This document shows positions 1 to 6,770 of a DNA stretch of 9,993 nucleotides, piece by piece. The stretch comes from Desulfobacula sp. (GTDB lineage Bacteria; Desulfobacterota; Desulfobacteria; Desulfobacterales; Desulfobacteraceae): assembly GCF_021107415.1 (NCBI RefSeq), contig NZ_JAIOSW010000505.1:1-9993 (forward strand), given 5' to 3'. Numbering within the stretch: position 1 is the first letter of the stretch; each line of letters opens with the position of its first letter. The position numbers and the translations under genes were made by a program. Under the pieces are notes generated by a model that was not told the origin of the DNA, did not search any database, and saw only the letters and a program-made list of their open reading frames with translations.

Positions 1-1
1 C

Positions 2-595
2 ATTGTAAATAATTTTGCAGCGAGCGGGGGTGGTTTACATGTCCTTAACCAGGGGAATAGTGTCCCATCCATTTTTAACTGCATTTTCTGGGGCAACACT
101 GCATCTGCCAGCCCCCAGATCTATTTGTATTCCGATACAGGCAGCCAGGCTTTGATAACCTATAATAACATTGAATCCGGCTTTAGCGGAGTTGGGAATA
201 TTAATAGTGATCCAGTGTTTGTGGATGCTTTAAATGATAATTTTCAGCTTGCTTCAGGATCACCCTGTATAGATGCCGGTGATAATGAATCAGTACAGCT
301 TCCTGAAAAAGATTTCTATGAAGACAACCGCGTGGGTGATGATCCCGATACAATAGATACCGGTAATGGTCAGGCTCCGATTGTTGATATCGGTGCAGAT
401 GAATATCATGAAAATCTATGTCCGGGTGATCTTGATGGTGATCAGGATGTGGATGAAGACGATCTTATTATCTTTGCCCGGGACTTTGGTAAGATCAATT
501 GCACAAGCGGATGTCCTGCAGATTATGATGCAGACTATGATGTGGATTCCCTTGATCTGTCTTTTTTTTCAAGATCTTATGGGGACTGCCGGTAA
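2..595 (+). CDS. 3' end of secreted beta-helix / choice-of-anchor Q protein with C-terminal dockerin-like Ca2+ loops (partial)
   Basis: The frame is open from base 2 to the TAA at 593-595, giving 197 residues; the start lies outside the window. The first part has short beta-strand repeats (NCIFWGN, then ITYNNIESG), as in right-handed parallel beta-helix proteins. It leads into the typical closing segment of choice-of-anchor Q proteins: DPVFVD, then LASGSPCIDAGD, then VDIGADEYH just before the tail. The last 55 or so residues hold two Asp-rich loops, DLDGDQDVDEDDL and DYDADYDVDSLDL, each followed by a hydrophobic/Phe helix and bracketed by Cys. This is the layout of a type I dockerin-like, EF-hand-type calcium-binding pair, common at the end of large secreted proteins of desulfobacteria. 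Inferred role: extracellular or surface protein, perhaps polysaccharide-related; the ligand cannot be read from this fragment. An opposite-strand HAMP remnant begins right after its stop. Confidence 0.8.
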   Translation: MVNNFAASGGGLHVLNQGNSVPSIFNCIFWGNTASASPQIYLYSDTGSQALITYNNIESGFSGVGNINSDPVFVDALNDNFQLASGSPCIDAGDNESVQLPEKDFYEDNRVGDDPDTIDTGNGQAPIVDIGADEYHENLCPGDLDGDQDVDEDDLIIFARDFGKINCTSGCPADYDADYDVDSLDLSFFSRSYGDCR

Positions 596-599
596 ATCT

Positions 600-832
600 G
601 TAAGCTGTTCAATATCTGTGGCTATTGTGCCGATTTTGTTTTCCGGATATTTATAGATAGGATTACTATCCAGGTTACCGGCAATAATCGCATTGACTCT
701 TTTTTTAAGCTCAACCAATGGTGCAACAAATCGCCTGCTCAATGAAACACTTGAAATCCAACCCAGCAAAACTGCTATAAACCGGATCAATTTCTTCGAG
801 AGATCTATATAAATTTTTGTTTTTACACATAG
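600..832 (-). pseudogene. Remnant of a HAMP-domain sensor protein (TM helix plus HAMP, truncated at both ends)
   Basis: On the minus strand one frame reads a hydrophobic helix (LIRFIAVLLGWISSVSLS) followed by a recognisable HAMP domain: the Pro after the membrane exit (APLVEL), a first amphipathic helix ending IIAGNLDS, a connector, then ENKIGTIATDIEQLT. This matches the HAMP pattern P-x-x-x-L ... I-x-x-G-x-L ... E-I-G-x-L-x-x-x-F. HAMP domains link a transmembrane segment to a kinase, cyclase or chemotaxis output in sensor proteins. Here no output domain follows: the frame meets the 3' end of the opposite-strand beta-helix gene and stops at 569. Upstream it runs into the antitoxin promoter. 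The same frame continues antisense through the antitoxin, but that part is not protein-like. I infer a gene remnant; the parent could be a histidine kinase, methyl-accepting protein or HAMP-GGDEF protein. Confidence 0.6.
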
Positions 833-834
833 GG

Positions 835-863
835 TTGACATTATTAAGTACCTATTGTACGAA
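835..863 (+). promoter_or_regulatory. Candidate sigma-70 promoter of the toxin-antitoxin operon
   Basis: A perfect TTGACA (835-840) is followed after 17 nt by TACGAA (858-863), a weak -10. TATATA at 867-872 is a better -10 hexamer but too far from the -35. A strong ribosome site GGAGGT (885-890) lies 5 nt before the antitoxin ATG at 896. The putative operator repeats overlap the -10 region, which fits autorepression by the antitoxin. Confidence 0.5.
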
Positions 864-881
864 TTGTATATAAAGTACAAA
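846..881 (+). repeat. Four 9-bp-phased GTAC-type repeats, probable antitoxin operator
   Basis: Four consecutive 9-mers, AAGTACCTA (846-854), TTGTACGAA (855-863), TTGTATATA (864-872) and AAGTACAAA (873-881), share the core GTAC/GTAT at exactly 9-bp intervals. The outer pair TTGTAC (855-860) and GTACAA (875-880) also forms a perfect inverted repeat. YefM-family antitoxins are known to bind operators built on TGTACA cores, and each copy here is a variant of that core. Position over the -10 and just before the ribosome site supports an autoregulatory operator; binding itself is inferred. Confidence 0.55.
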
Positions 882-895
882 AATGGAGGTGCCAA

Positions 896-1147
896 ATGAG
901 CATTAAAGTTTCCACAGCAGATGCAAGAAAAAATTTTGCTGATATTGTTAATAAAGTTGCTTACGGCAAGGAATCTATAGTCCTGACACGCAGAGGCCAG
1001 GACGTTGCTGCTTTGGTTTCTATAGATGAGCTTGAATTGCTTCAGCAAATTGAAGATCATATTGATATTGAAGATGCCAAACGGGCTCTTGCAGAACCTG
1101 GAGACAATATTGCTGCCGAAAAAGTCTGGAAACAATTGGGGTTTTGA
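896..1147 (+). CDS. Phd/YefM-family type II antitoxin
   Basis: An 83-residue protein starting MSIKVSTADARKNFADIVN, the usual Phd/YefM opening: a beta strand, then a helix carrying the A-R-x-x-F/L-x-x-x-(I/V)-N pattern. It continues with the strand-turn segment IVLTRRGQDVAALVSIDEL, also characteristic of the family. Residues 1 to about 55 form the dimerising DNA-binding domain. The acidic C-terminal third (QQIEDHIDIEDAKRALAEPGD) is the flexible part that in this family wraps and neutralises the toxin. GGAGGT at 885-890, 5 nt before ATG, fixes the start. The toxin gene begins 3 nt after the TGA. It probably represses its own promoter through the GTAC repeats upstream, more strongly when bound to toxin. 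The family assignment is secure; the exact subfamily is not. Confidence 0.9.
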   Translation: MSIKVSTADARKNFADIVNKVAYGKESIVLTRRGQDVAALVSIDELELLQQIEDHIDIEDAKRALAEPGDNIAAEKVWKQLGF

Positions 1148-1150
1148 TTT

Positions 1151-1414
1151 ATGACATATTCTATAGAGTTTCGGCCTGCTGTATTGAAGAGCCTGAAGCG
1201 GTTTTCAAAAAAAAATCTGGTACGAATTAAGAAAAAAATAGAGGAACTGGGTCGAAATCTGCCCGAGCAAAATACCACTAAAATGAAAGGGAATAATTTT
1301 TTTCATAAGATTCGTACCGGAGACTATCGAATAATATATGAAATCCATGATGACAGATTGGTTATTCTGATTGTAAAAATTGGGCATAGAAAAGATGTTT
1401 ACAAAGGGTTTTAA
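1151..1414 (+). CDS. RelE/ParE-superfamily toxin (RelE-like mRNA interferase)
   Basis: An 87-residue basic protein, the normal length for RelE toxins. The N-terminal half (IEFRPAVLKSLKRFSKK ... IKKKIEEL) is the helical hairpin; the C-terminal half is the RelE beta sheet, with HKIRTGDYRIIYEI and then VKIGHRKDVYKGF. R55, R60, R80 and Y84 lie where RelE ribosome-dependent endoribonucleases carry catalytic or RNA-contacting basic and Tyr residues. This favours an mRNA interferase over a ParE gyrase poison, though sequence reading alone does not settle that. ATG at 1151 lies 3 nt after the antitoxin stop with no strong ribosome site of its own (only TTGGGG upstream). Translation is therefore likely coupled, keeping toxin below antitoxin. 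Frame and motifs are intact, so the module looks functional. Confidence 0.9.
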   Translation: MTYSIEFRPAVLKSLKRFSKKNLVRIKKKIEELGRNLPEQNTTKMKGNNFFHKIRTGDYRIIYEIHDDRLVILIVKIGHRKDVYKGF

Positions 1415-1526
1415 GGTAAATATCCTTTATGATATCGATCACCTGTATGGATGTTGTTTTATTCCATCGGTTATCAAATTGCAGTTCAAGATATTCGGTA
1501 GAGATCCGTTTTTCCCTGTATGTTAT
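1415..1526 (-). other. Short coding-like remnant between toxin and signal peptidase genes (uncertain)
   Basis: On the minus strand a frame bounded by a stop at 1529-1527 reads a well-mixed, protein-like stretch (YREKRISTEYLELQFD, then NRWNKTTSIQVIDIIKDIY). It runs on antisense into the toxin and stops at 1364-1362. It has no start codon or ribosome site, and I recognise no domain. It lies on the same strand as the HAMP remnant at 600-832, so both could derive from one interrupted gene. Chance is quite possible. Confidence 0.2.
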
Positions 1527-1575
1527 TTATATAAAGGGATGGCGGATAAAAGCAACAGAAAAAACCATTCAATGG

Positions 1576-2044
1576 TTAAAGCTGTTGAGATCTTATAATT
1601 TTGCTTGCTTTTCCCTTGACAAGATCAAAGGGGATAAGGCCCAGTCTCCGGCTGTCCCTGCTGTTTTTAAGATTATCTCCCAGAACAAACAGATTCCCGG
1701 GAGGTATGACCCCGTTATATCGTGCAAGCTGTTTAATGGTTGATCTCATTTTTTTCTGGTTTACCGGCCCTGAATAGATTTTGTTTATAAAAAGCCGGTT
1801 ATTTTTTATTTTAACCCGGTCTCCCGGAACAGCCACCGCCCTTTTTATCAGAGGTGCCTGCCGGTGGCCAAAAACAATGGCAACCAGATCGCTCCGGCAG
1901 AAAGGCTCATCAATCCTCTCTTTTACCATCACCATGTCGCCGGGCATGAGTACAGGGGACAGGGATGTTCCCCGTACCCGGTATGCTCATCAGAGTTGTC
2001 ATTAATACTGCCAATACCATTGTGAGTACAATTCTTTTTTTCAT
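1576..2044 (-). pseudogene. S26-family (type I) signal peptidase, frameshifted near the catalytic serine
   Basis: ATG at 2044 has a good ribosome site (GGAGG at 2054-2050) and starts a signal-anchor: MKKR then IVLTMVLAVLMTTLMS. This frame drifts into nonsense after about residue 22 and stops at 1912-1910. One base over, from about 1980 down to the stop at 1576, lies a nearly complete S26 peptidase. It has GTSLSPVLMPGD with the nucleophile Ser at 1965-1963, IKRAVAVPGD with the general-base Lys at 1845-1843, and GNLFVLGDN then NSRDSRRLGLIP near the C-terminus. In-frame TGA codons at 1989-1987 and 1992-1990 block that frame upstream, and no good start precedes the Ser motif. A +1 shift (one surplus base) around 1978-1984 would join both parts into a protein of about 155 residues, like small TraF/LepB-type peptidases. 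The cause may be a true mutation, a sequencing error or recoding. Expected role if intact: membrane-anchored cleavage of signal peptides. Confidence 0.75.
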
Positions 2045-2335
2045 TTTCCCCTCCTTTATTTGTAACCTGATTTAAAACTGTGATATGCCGTGCGGTATTA
2101 ATAGCTTTCTGCTTTACTTTTTTATAGTCTCATTTAGAGTTGGTATTATTAAAAATTAAAGCAAAAAATGTGTCCGGAAAATACCATTTCCTCAAAACAC
2201 TATAGGAGTGGTATATACACGAAACAGAACTGTTTTTTATAAAAAATTGAAATACTATTATGAAAAAAAGTACATAATGATATCAGCCAGAGCAAGGGAT
2301 TCTTTACGGGTTCCAAAAGCCGGTCTTTGATCACT
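2045..2335. other. AT-rich intergenic region without a recognisable gene
   Basis: This 291-nt stretch separates the signal peptidase gene from the end of the flavodoxin/ferredoxin gene. It must hold the promoter of the peptidase gene, but I could not pick convincing -35/-10 boxes. An imperfect dyad ATGCCG-TG-CGGTAT (2085-2098) lies about 40 nt upstream of that ATG, and AAACAG-AA-CTGTTT (2222-2235) is a perfect short dyad. Both are too short to call as operators or terminators. Confidence 0.4.
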
Positions 2336-3148
2336 TCATGCAACAATAGTAAGCGGTTCTTTTCGTTCTTTGGATGCTTGTCTGAGAATATTATTCATAA
2401 CCACTTTGACTATTGGATTAGCTTTAGCAACTCTTGCTTTTTCCATACAGGTTTTAACACATGCCATGCATCCGATGCACTGGTTTTTTGCCGCCCGGCT
2501 CAGATACATGCCTGTGTCAGGAGATAATAAGCCACCAGGGCAGTTTTCTGCACATTGTCCACATTGTATGCATAGTTTTTCAATGTGAACAGGTTTGAGA
2601 GCTGAATACTTGTCAGACTTGGAGGTCTTATCAAGTTGCATTGGGACATCTTTAAGACTCAGGTTCCCGCTCGCGTTTAAACTGTCTGCTCCAAACCTGC
2701 GTGCTTTTTCTATGTCTGATTCATCCGGTCTTCCTATCGCAACCGGTACTATATCCGAATAGGAGTGTTGGCCTATAAAGGCGGCGGCAGCGCTGACTTT
2801 GAAACCATTTGTATGAAGAATTTTTACCATGCGGTAAAGCGCAATTCCATACTCCCGATTACCATAAACAACAATTGCACTGCATTGTTTTCCATTTCCT
2901 GCAATGGAACTGAGACATTCTATGACTTGAATCGGCAGTTTTCCGGAATGAACAGGGGCACCCACAACTAAATGATCTATATCGGCTGTGACTGCGTTTG
3001 GATCAGTGATTATTCGGGTTCGAGTATCCGGAAAAGTCATGTCAAGTGTTTGAGGATGCCTTGTTCCCAATCCCAATGCTACGGCCTCACAAATTTTTTT
3101 TGTTGTATTGGTTGGTGAGAAATACAGTATTCCTATGCGTTTAACCAT
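2336..3148 (-). CDS. EFR1-type flavodoxin / 2[4Fe-4S] ferredoxin fusion protein
   Basis: A 270-residue cytosolic protein. The N-terminal half is flavodoxin-like: ILYFSPTNTTKK (residues 7-18) is the phosphate-binding loop for FMN, followed by LVVGAPVHSGKLP and VVYGNREYG. The C-terminal part carries two bacterial ferredoxin motifs, CIQCGQCAENCPGG (Cys 193, 196, 199, 203) and CIGCMACVKTC (Cys 224, 227, 230, 234), for two [4Fe-4S] clusters. Members of this EFR1-like family are thought to move electrons between an FMN centre and Fe-S clusters; the partner is unknown here. I chose ATG 3148 because GGAG (3158-3155) lies 6 nt upstream. The earlier in-frame ATG at 3181 has no ribosome site and falls in the predicted -10 box. 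The gene follows the signalling operon on the same strand after a 138-nt gap and seems to have its own, possibly FNR-type, promoter. Confidence 0.85.
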   Translation of the reverse strand: MVKRIGILYFSPTNTTKKICEAVALGLGTRHPQTLDMTFPDTRTRIITDPNAVTADIDHLVVGAPVHSGKLPIQVIECLSSIAGNGKQCSAIVVYGNREYGIALYRMVKILHTNGFKVSAAAAFIGQHSYSDIVPVAIGRPDESDIEKARRFGADSLNASGNLSLKDVPMQLDKTSKSDKYSALKPVHIEKLCIQCGQCAENCPGGLLSPDTGMYLSRAAKNQCIGCMACVKTCMEKARVAKANPIVKVVMNNILRQASKERKEPLTIVA

Positions 3149-3176
3149 TCTGTTCTCCAAATGAGTTATCTTTCTT

Positions 3177-3218
3177 TTCATAGCTCTAAGTGGTTTATAT
3201 TTATATGATACATATCAA
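3177..3218 (-). promoter_or_regulatory. Candidate FNR/CRP-family class II promoter of the flavodoxin/ferredoxin gene
   Basis: On the minus strand TTGAT-ATGT-ATCAT (3218-3205) matches the FNR/DNR box TTGAT-N4-ATCAA at 9 of 10 positions. A -10-like TATGAA lies at 3182-3177. If that hexamer occupies -12 to -7, the start point is 3170 and the box centre (3211.5) sits at exactly -41.5, the class II activator position. The leader would be 22 nt and contain the GGAG at 3158-3155. The region is AT-rich, so chance must be weighed. Confidence 0.4.
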
Positions 3219-3286
3219 TCAGATATATAAAAATCAAATGAAATATTATATAAATCGTTTTTTTGCAGTTTAAAGACTGTCACTAT

Positions 3287-4204
3287 TTACCGGCATTGGA
3301 TTTGATTTCGGCCCTTTGATTTTGCCTTGTAAAGCATTTCATCGGCAGTGGCAACAACGGAAACAAGAGCAGCGTCTGAAAAACCACTGCTTGGAAACAC
3401 CGAACTTACCCCGATGCTTATGGTAACATAATCAAGAGGAACGGATTGCGCGTGGGGAATCTTGAGAAGCTCGACATTGCTGCGCATGGCTTCGGCAATT
3501 GTCATGGCGCCGGATATATCGGTCTCAGGAAGAACCGCTATGAATTCCTCACCGCCATAGCGGGCAACAAAATCAGTCGGCCTGCGGATTGAGTTAACCA
3601 AGGCCTGTGCTATTTCTTTAAGGCATTTATCCCCTTGACCATGTCCATAGGCATCGTTGTACTGTTTAAAAAAGTCTATATCAATAAATGCGACAGAGAG
3701 TGGAATTTTATTTCTGACAGCCCTGTTCCATTCCTTATCGAAAGTCTCCTCAAATTTCTGGCGGTTGGGAATTTCAGTTAACACGTCAATGCTTGCCATC
3801 TTTCGTAACATATCCGCCTGCCATTTCATTTTAAGGTGGACCTTTACCCGGGCCATAACTATCGCTGCTTTGAATGGTTTGGTAATATAATCCACTGCGC
3901 CGAGGTCAAATCCCCTTGCCTCGTTGCCCTCTTCTTTCATTGCAGTGATGAAAATCACCGGGATATCTTTGGTCTGCTCGTTTTCCTTCAGATTTTTGCA
4001 TGCTTTATATCCGTCCATCTCCGGCATCATGATGTCCAGTAATATCAGGTCAGGAGGGTTAAGTGACATAGCCCGTTCAATGGCCTGTTTCCCGTTTTTA
4101 GCTACAATTATTTTGTAGTCGGATTTTAGAATGTCAACAAGTATGTTAAGGTTAAACCGCTCATCATCGGCAATCAGGATCTTTTGTTTATCCTTTTCCT
4201 GCAT
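3287..4204 (-). CDS. PleD-like response regulator: REC-GGDEF diguanylate cyclase
   Basis: 305 residues in two domains. Residues 8-122 are a complete receiver: acidic pair D13/D14, phosphoacceptor D57 ([13 protein letters not shown]), T87 and K109 (TKPF). Residues 135-303 are a GGDEF domain with all active features: metal-binding FIDIDFFK (173-180), the A-site as GGEEF (217-221), and an inhibitory I-site RPTD (208-211) exactly five residues upstream. It should therefore make c-di-GMP from two GTP when phosphorylated and be feedback-inhibited by product. ATG 4204 has GGAGG at 4215-4211, 6 nt upstream. The start overlaps the end of the hybrid kinase by 17 nt, which implies coupled translation. 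The REC is the obvious final acceptor for the kinase Hpt. No membrane segment is seen, so the protein is cytosolic. Domain assignment is secure; the input partner is inferred from the overlap. Confidence 0.95.
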   Translation of the reverse strand: MQEKDKQKILIADDERFNLNILVDILKSDYKIIVAKNGKQAIERAMSLNPPDLILLDIMMPEMDGYKACKNLKENEQTKDIPVIFITAMKEEGNEARGFDLGAVDYITKPFKAAIVMARVKVHLKMKWQADMLRKMASIDVLTEIPNRQKFEETFDKEWNRAVRNKIPLSVAFIDIDFFKQYNDAYGHGQGDKCLKEIAQALVNSIRRPTDFVARYGGEEFIAVLPETDISGAMTIAEAMRSNVELLKIPHAQSVPLDYVTISIGVSSVFPSSGFSDAALVSVVATADEMLYKAKSKGRNQIQCR

Positions 4205-6770
4205 TTGCGTCCTCCAATGAAATGTTCAAAGATCCGGCAAATTGTATAAGTGTGGTCTGGGCGTCTTCGAAATCATAACTGCCTATCTGCTCTTGTAGTT
4301 TATCCACATACTTACTGCACTTTGACAGGTTAATATTGTCCCGAAGCGCTTCAAAGCATTCTTCTGCACTCACATCACCTTCCTGCAGAAGGCCCATCAA
4401 TTCGGCCATCTGGGCACAGATCCTTTCCGGATCAATATATTGGTCATTCTCATCCTCGGGCTTTTCCGGATAAGACTCACCAATCGGTTTTAACATTGTT
4501 CCAATCGATTCGAGCACTTCATCAAGTGATCCTGTCAATCCAGCTAAAAGTGCCTGTTTGTCAGCTTTGGTATCGTAAATGAACGCCTCTTCCAGATCTG
4601 AAGCACTCTTTTTTAGATGTTCTGCCCCGATAGTAGCGGCAACACCCTTAATCGTGTGCGCCCTGCGCCTGACATACTCGGTTTGCCCCTTTGACAGGGC
4701 TTGTGTTATCTTTTGGGCCGCTTTTCGGTAATCCTGATAGAATTCAAGGAGCAGTTTCTTAAAGAATCCTTTTTTCTTCCCAACGTTTTCCAGACCTTTG
4801 GTCATATTAATACCGGGAAGCTCCACAGGAATCTCATCGCGGTTTTTTTCAGAGGGCGGTTGACCTTTGCTCACGGGAGCGCTTCGCTCGCCTACCTTTA
4901 TCCATTTTGTTAATACAGCATATAACTCTTCAATCTTTATCGGTTTTGGCAGGTAGTCATTCATTCCAGTGTTCAGGCACTTTTCGCGTTCTTCGGCCAT
5001 GGCATGAGCAGTTAAGGCAATAATCGGCAACGAGTTAAAGCCGGGTTCTTTCCGGATAATTTGTGTTGCTTCATGTCCGTCCATTTCCGGCATCTGGATA
5101 TCCATCAGAACCAGGTCGAATTCTGATGTCTTGATTTTATGAACACCTTCTTTACCGTTATCTGCAACGGTTACGGTAAACCCGGCCTGTTCCAGCAATT
5201 CAGTTGCCACCTGTTGATTAATTGAATTGTCTTCGATCAGAAGAATCCTGGCTCCTTTAATAGGTTTTAATGATTCAGTTGTTTTTAAAATTTGTTCCTG
5301 AATGCGGGATGGTACGCTTATTTTTTTCCCGGATTCTTTAATAAAAATTTCCATTATTGCATCATGAAGCAAAGATTGATTTATCGGCTTGATGAGAAAA
5401 TTTTCAATTCGCACATTTTTTGCCTGCAGCTTAATCTCTTCACGCCCATAGGCAGTCACCATGAGTACTGCGGGTATCTTTGATAGTTTTGGGTTTTCTT
5501 TTATTCGTTTTGTTGTCTCTATTCCGTCCATGCCCGGCATTTTCCAATCCATAAGAACCAGCTCATACGGGCTGTCGTTTTCGGCTTTTTCCAACTCTGA
5601 AAGCGCTTCCCGGCCGGATGCCACCTGGGTTACTTCAAAAGTAAATGAAGAACACATATCGTTAAGAATCTGCCGTGCCGTTGGGTTATCATCGCAAATC
5701 AAAACACGAAGCCCCGACATTTTATCCGGCACTATATACTGCTTCTTTTCAGTTTCAGTCTGAAGTCCAAACCTTGCTGTGAAGTAAAATATACTGCCCT
5801 TTCCCGGTTCGCTTTCCACCCAAATTTTTCCACCCATCATTTGGGTCAATCGTTTGGATATTGCCAACCCCAATCCGGTTCCCCCATATTTTCTAGTAGT
5901 GGAAACGTCTGCCTGGCTAAAAGATTGGAACAGCTTATCAATTTGCTCCCTGGACATTCCGATGCCAGTGTCCCTGATGGAAAAACGGAGCATTACCTGA
6001 TTGGATTTTTTGTCTTTTATATCGGGCATAAGTTCCGTGTTGAGTACTATTTCTCCTCTATCAGTAAATTTGATTGCATTGCTGCTCAGATTAAGTAGGA
6101 TTTGCCCTAACCGCAACGGATCACCTACCAGATATAGAGGGACTTGCGGATGAGTATTGAACAATAATTCAAGGCCTTTTTCCTCAACCTTCAGGCCAGC
6201 CAGATTGGAAAAATTGATTAACACTTCCTCTAGATTAAAATTTATTTTCTCCATGGTCAGTTTGCCTGCCTCAATCTTGGAAAAATCAAGGATGTCATTA
6301 ATAATTCCCAGAAGAGAGTGACAGGATAACAATATCTTTTTTAGATAATCATGCTGCCTTGCGGTCAATTCGGTCCTCAACGCCAGTTCGCTCAGGCCGA
6401 TAATGGCGTTCATTGGAGTCCTGATTTCGTGACTCATGTTGGATAAAAAATTACTTTTCGCTTGAGTGGCGGCCTCGGCGGTGTCTCGCGATTTTTCCAG
6501 TTCCTTTTCAATTAGTTTCCGTTCTTCAATTTCTCCGATCAACCTCTTGTTGACATCGGCCAAGTCTTTGGTGTGTTTCTCTATGTGCTGCTGCAAAAGG
6601 ATATTACGTTCGAATAACGAATAGGAATCGCCGGCAGAATCAACGCTTCTCTCCACCCTCTCCATGAGAATCCTCTTGGTCTTTTCACTTTTGGCCAATT
6701 TGTTCTCAAGGATTTTCACTTTTTCCTGGAGTTCGTCAACTTGGTCCTGCAATTTTTTACTGCTGGTCAT
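4188..6770 (-). CDS. Soluble hybrid histidine kinase (coiled coil-HisKA-HATPase-REC-REC-Hpt)
   Basis: 860 residues, no membrane segment and no PAS/GAF domain. Order: charged coiled coil (about 1-100); HisKA with H114 in SHEIRTP; HATPase with N231 (N box), DTGIG (267-271) and GGTGLGL (296-302); REC1 with D360/D361, D408, T439, K461; REC2 with E513/D514, D557, T587, K609; Hpt with H705 in AHTIKG. All phosphorelay residues are present, so H114 to a REC Asp to H705 to an external receiver is feasible. A further helical tail (about 775-860) follows the Hpt. ATG 6770 overlaps the stop of the FIST gene as ATGA, with GGAG at 6781-6778. The cyclase gene overlaps its 3' end. With no sensor domain of its own, it probably takes its signal from the FIST protein through the N-terminal coiled coil. 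The architecture resembles NahK-type and BarA-like kinases. Confidence 0.95.
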   Translation of the reverse strand: MTSSKKLQDQVDELQEKVKILENKLAKSEKTKRILMERVERSVDSAGDSYSLFERNILLQQHIEKHTKDLADVNKRLIGEIEERKLIEKELEKSRDTAEAATQAKSNFLSNMSHEIRTPMNAIIGLSELALRTELTARQHDYLKKILLSCHSLLGIINDILDFSKIEAGKLTMEKINFNLEEVLINFSNLAGLKVEEKGLELLFNTHPQVPLYLVGDPLRLGQILLNLSSNAIKFTDRGEIVLNTELMPDIKDKKSNQVMLRFSIRDTGIGMSREQIDKLFQSFSQADVSTTRKYGGTGLGLAISKRLTQMMGGKIWVESEPGKGSIFYFTARFGLQTETEKKQYIVPDKMSGLRVLICDDNPTARQILNDMCSSFTFEVTQVASGREALSELEKAENDSPYELVLMDWKMPGMDGIETTKRIKENPKLSKIPAVLMVTAYGREEIKLQAKNVRIENFLIKPINQSLLHDAIMEIFIKESGKKISVPSRIQEQILKTTESLKPIKGARILLIEDNSINQQVATELLEQAGFTVTVADNGKEGVHKIKTSEFDLVLMDIQMPEMDGHEATQIIRKEPGFNSLPIIALTAHAMAEEREKCLNTGMNDYLPKPIKIEELYAVLTKWIKVGERSAPVSKGQPPSEKNRDEIPVELPGINMTKGLENVGKKKGFFKKLLLEFYQDYRKAAQKITQALSKGQTEYVRRRAHTIKGVAATIGAEHLKKSASDLEEAFIYDTKADKQALLAGLTGSLDEVLESIGTMLKPIGESYPEKPEDENDQYIDPERICAQMAELMGLLQEGDVSAEECFEALRDNINLSKCSKYVDKLQEQIGSYDFEDAQTTLIQFAGSLNISLEDANAGKG

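Noticed and set aside
569..1135. Long minus-strand frame (188 codons) through the antitoxin region
   Set aside because: Only the part at about 600-832 is protein-like (TM-HAMP). The rest is antisense to a well-supported antitoxin gene with promoter and ribosome site.
1429..1743. Plus-strand open frame of 104 codons after the toxin
   Set aside because: No ribosome site, composition not protein-like, and it overlaps the conserved C-terminus of the opposite-strand signal peptidase.
2168..2242. 24-codon plus-strand ORF in the 2045-2335 gap
   Set aside because: No ribosome site, AT-rich, no recognisable feature.
2240..2335. Minus-strand frame just after the flavodoxin/ferredoxin stop that looks partly protein-like (KDRLLEPVKNPLLWLIS)
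   Set aside because: No start or ribosome site, soon ends in low-complexity AT sequence; the upstream protein already ends plausibly.
3149..3181. Upstream ATG (3181) as the start of the flavodoxin/ferredoxin gene
   Set aside because: No Shine-Dalgarno. It falls in the predicted -10, and the flavodoxin fold begins right after the 3148 ATG, which has GGAG 6 nt upstream.
3250..3280. Possible terminator CAGT-N6-ACTG followed by an A/T run after the cyclase gene
   Set aside because: The stem is only 4 bp, too weak for an intrinsic terminator.
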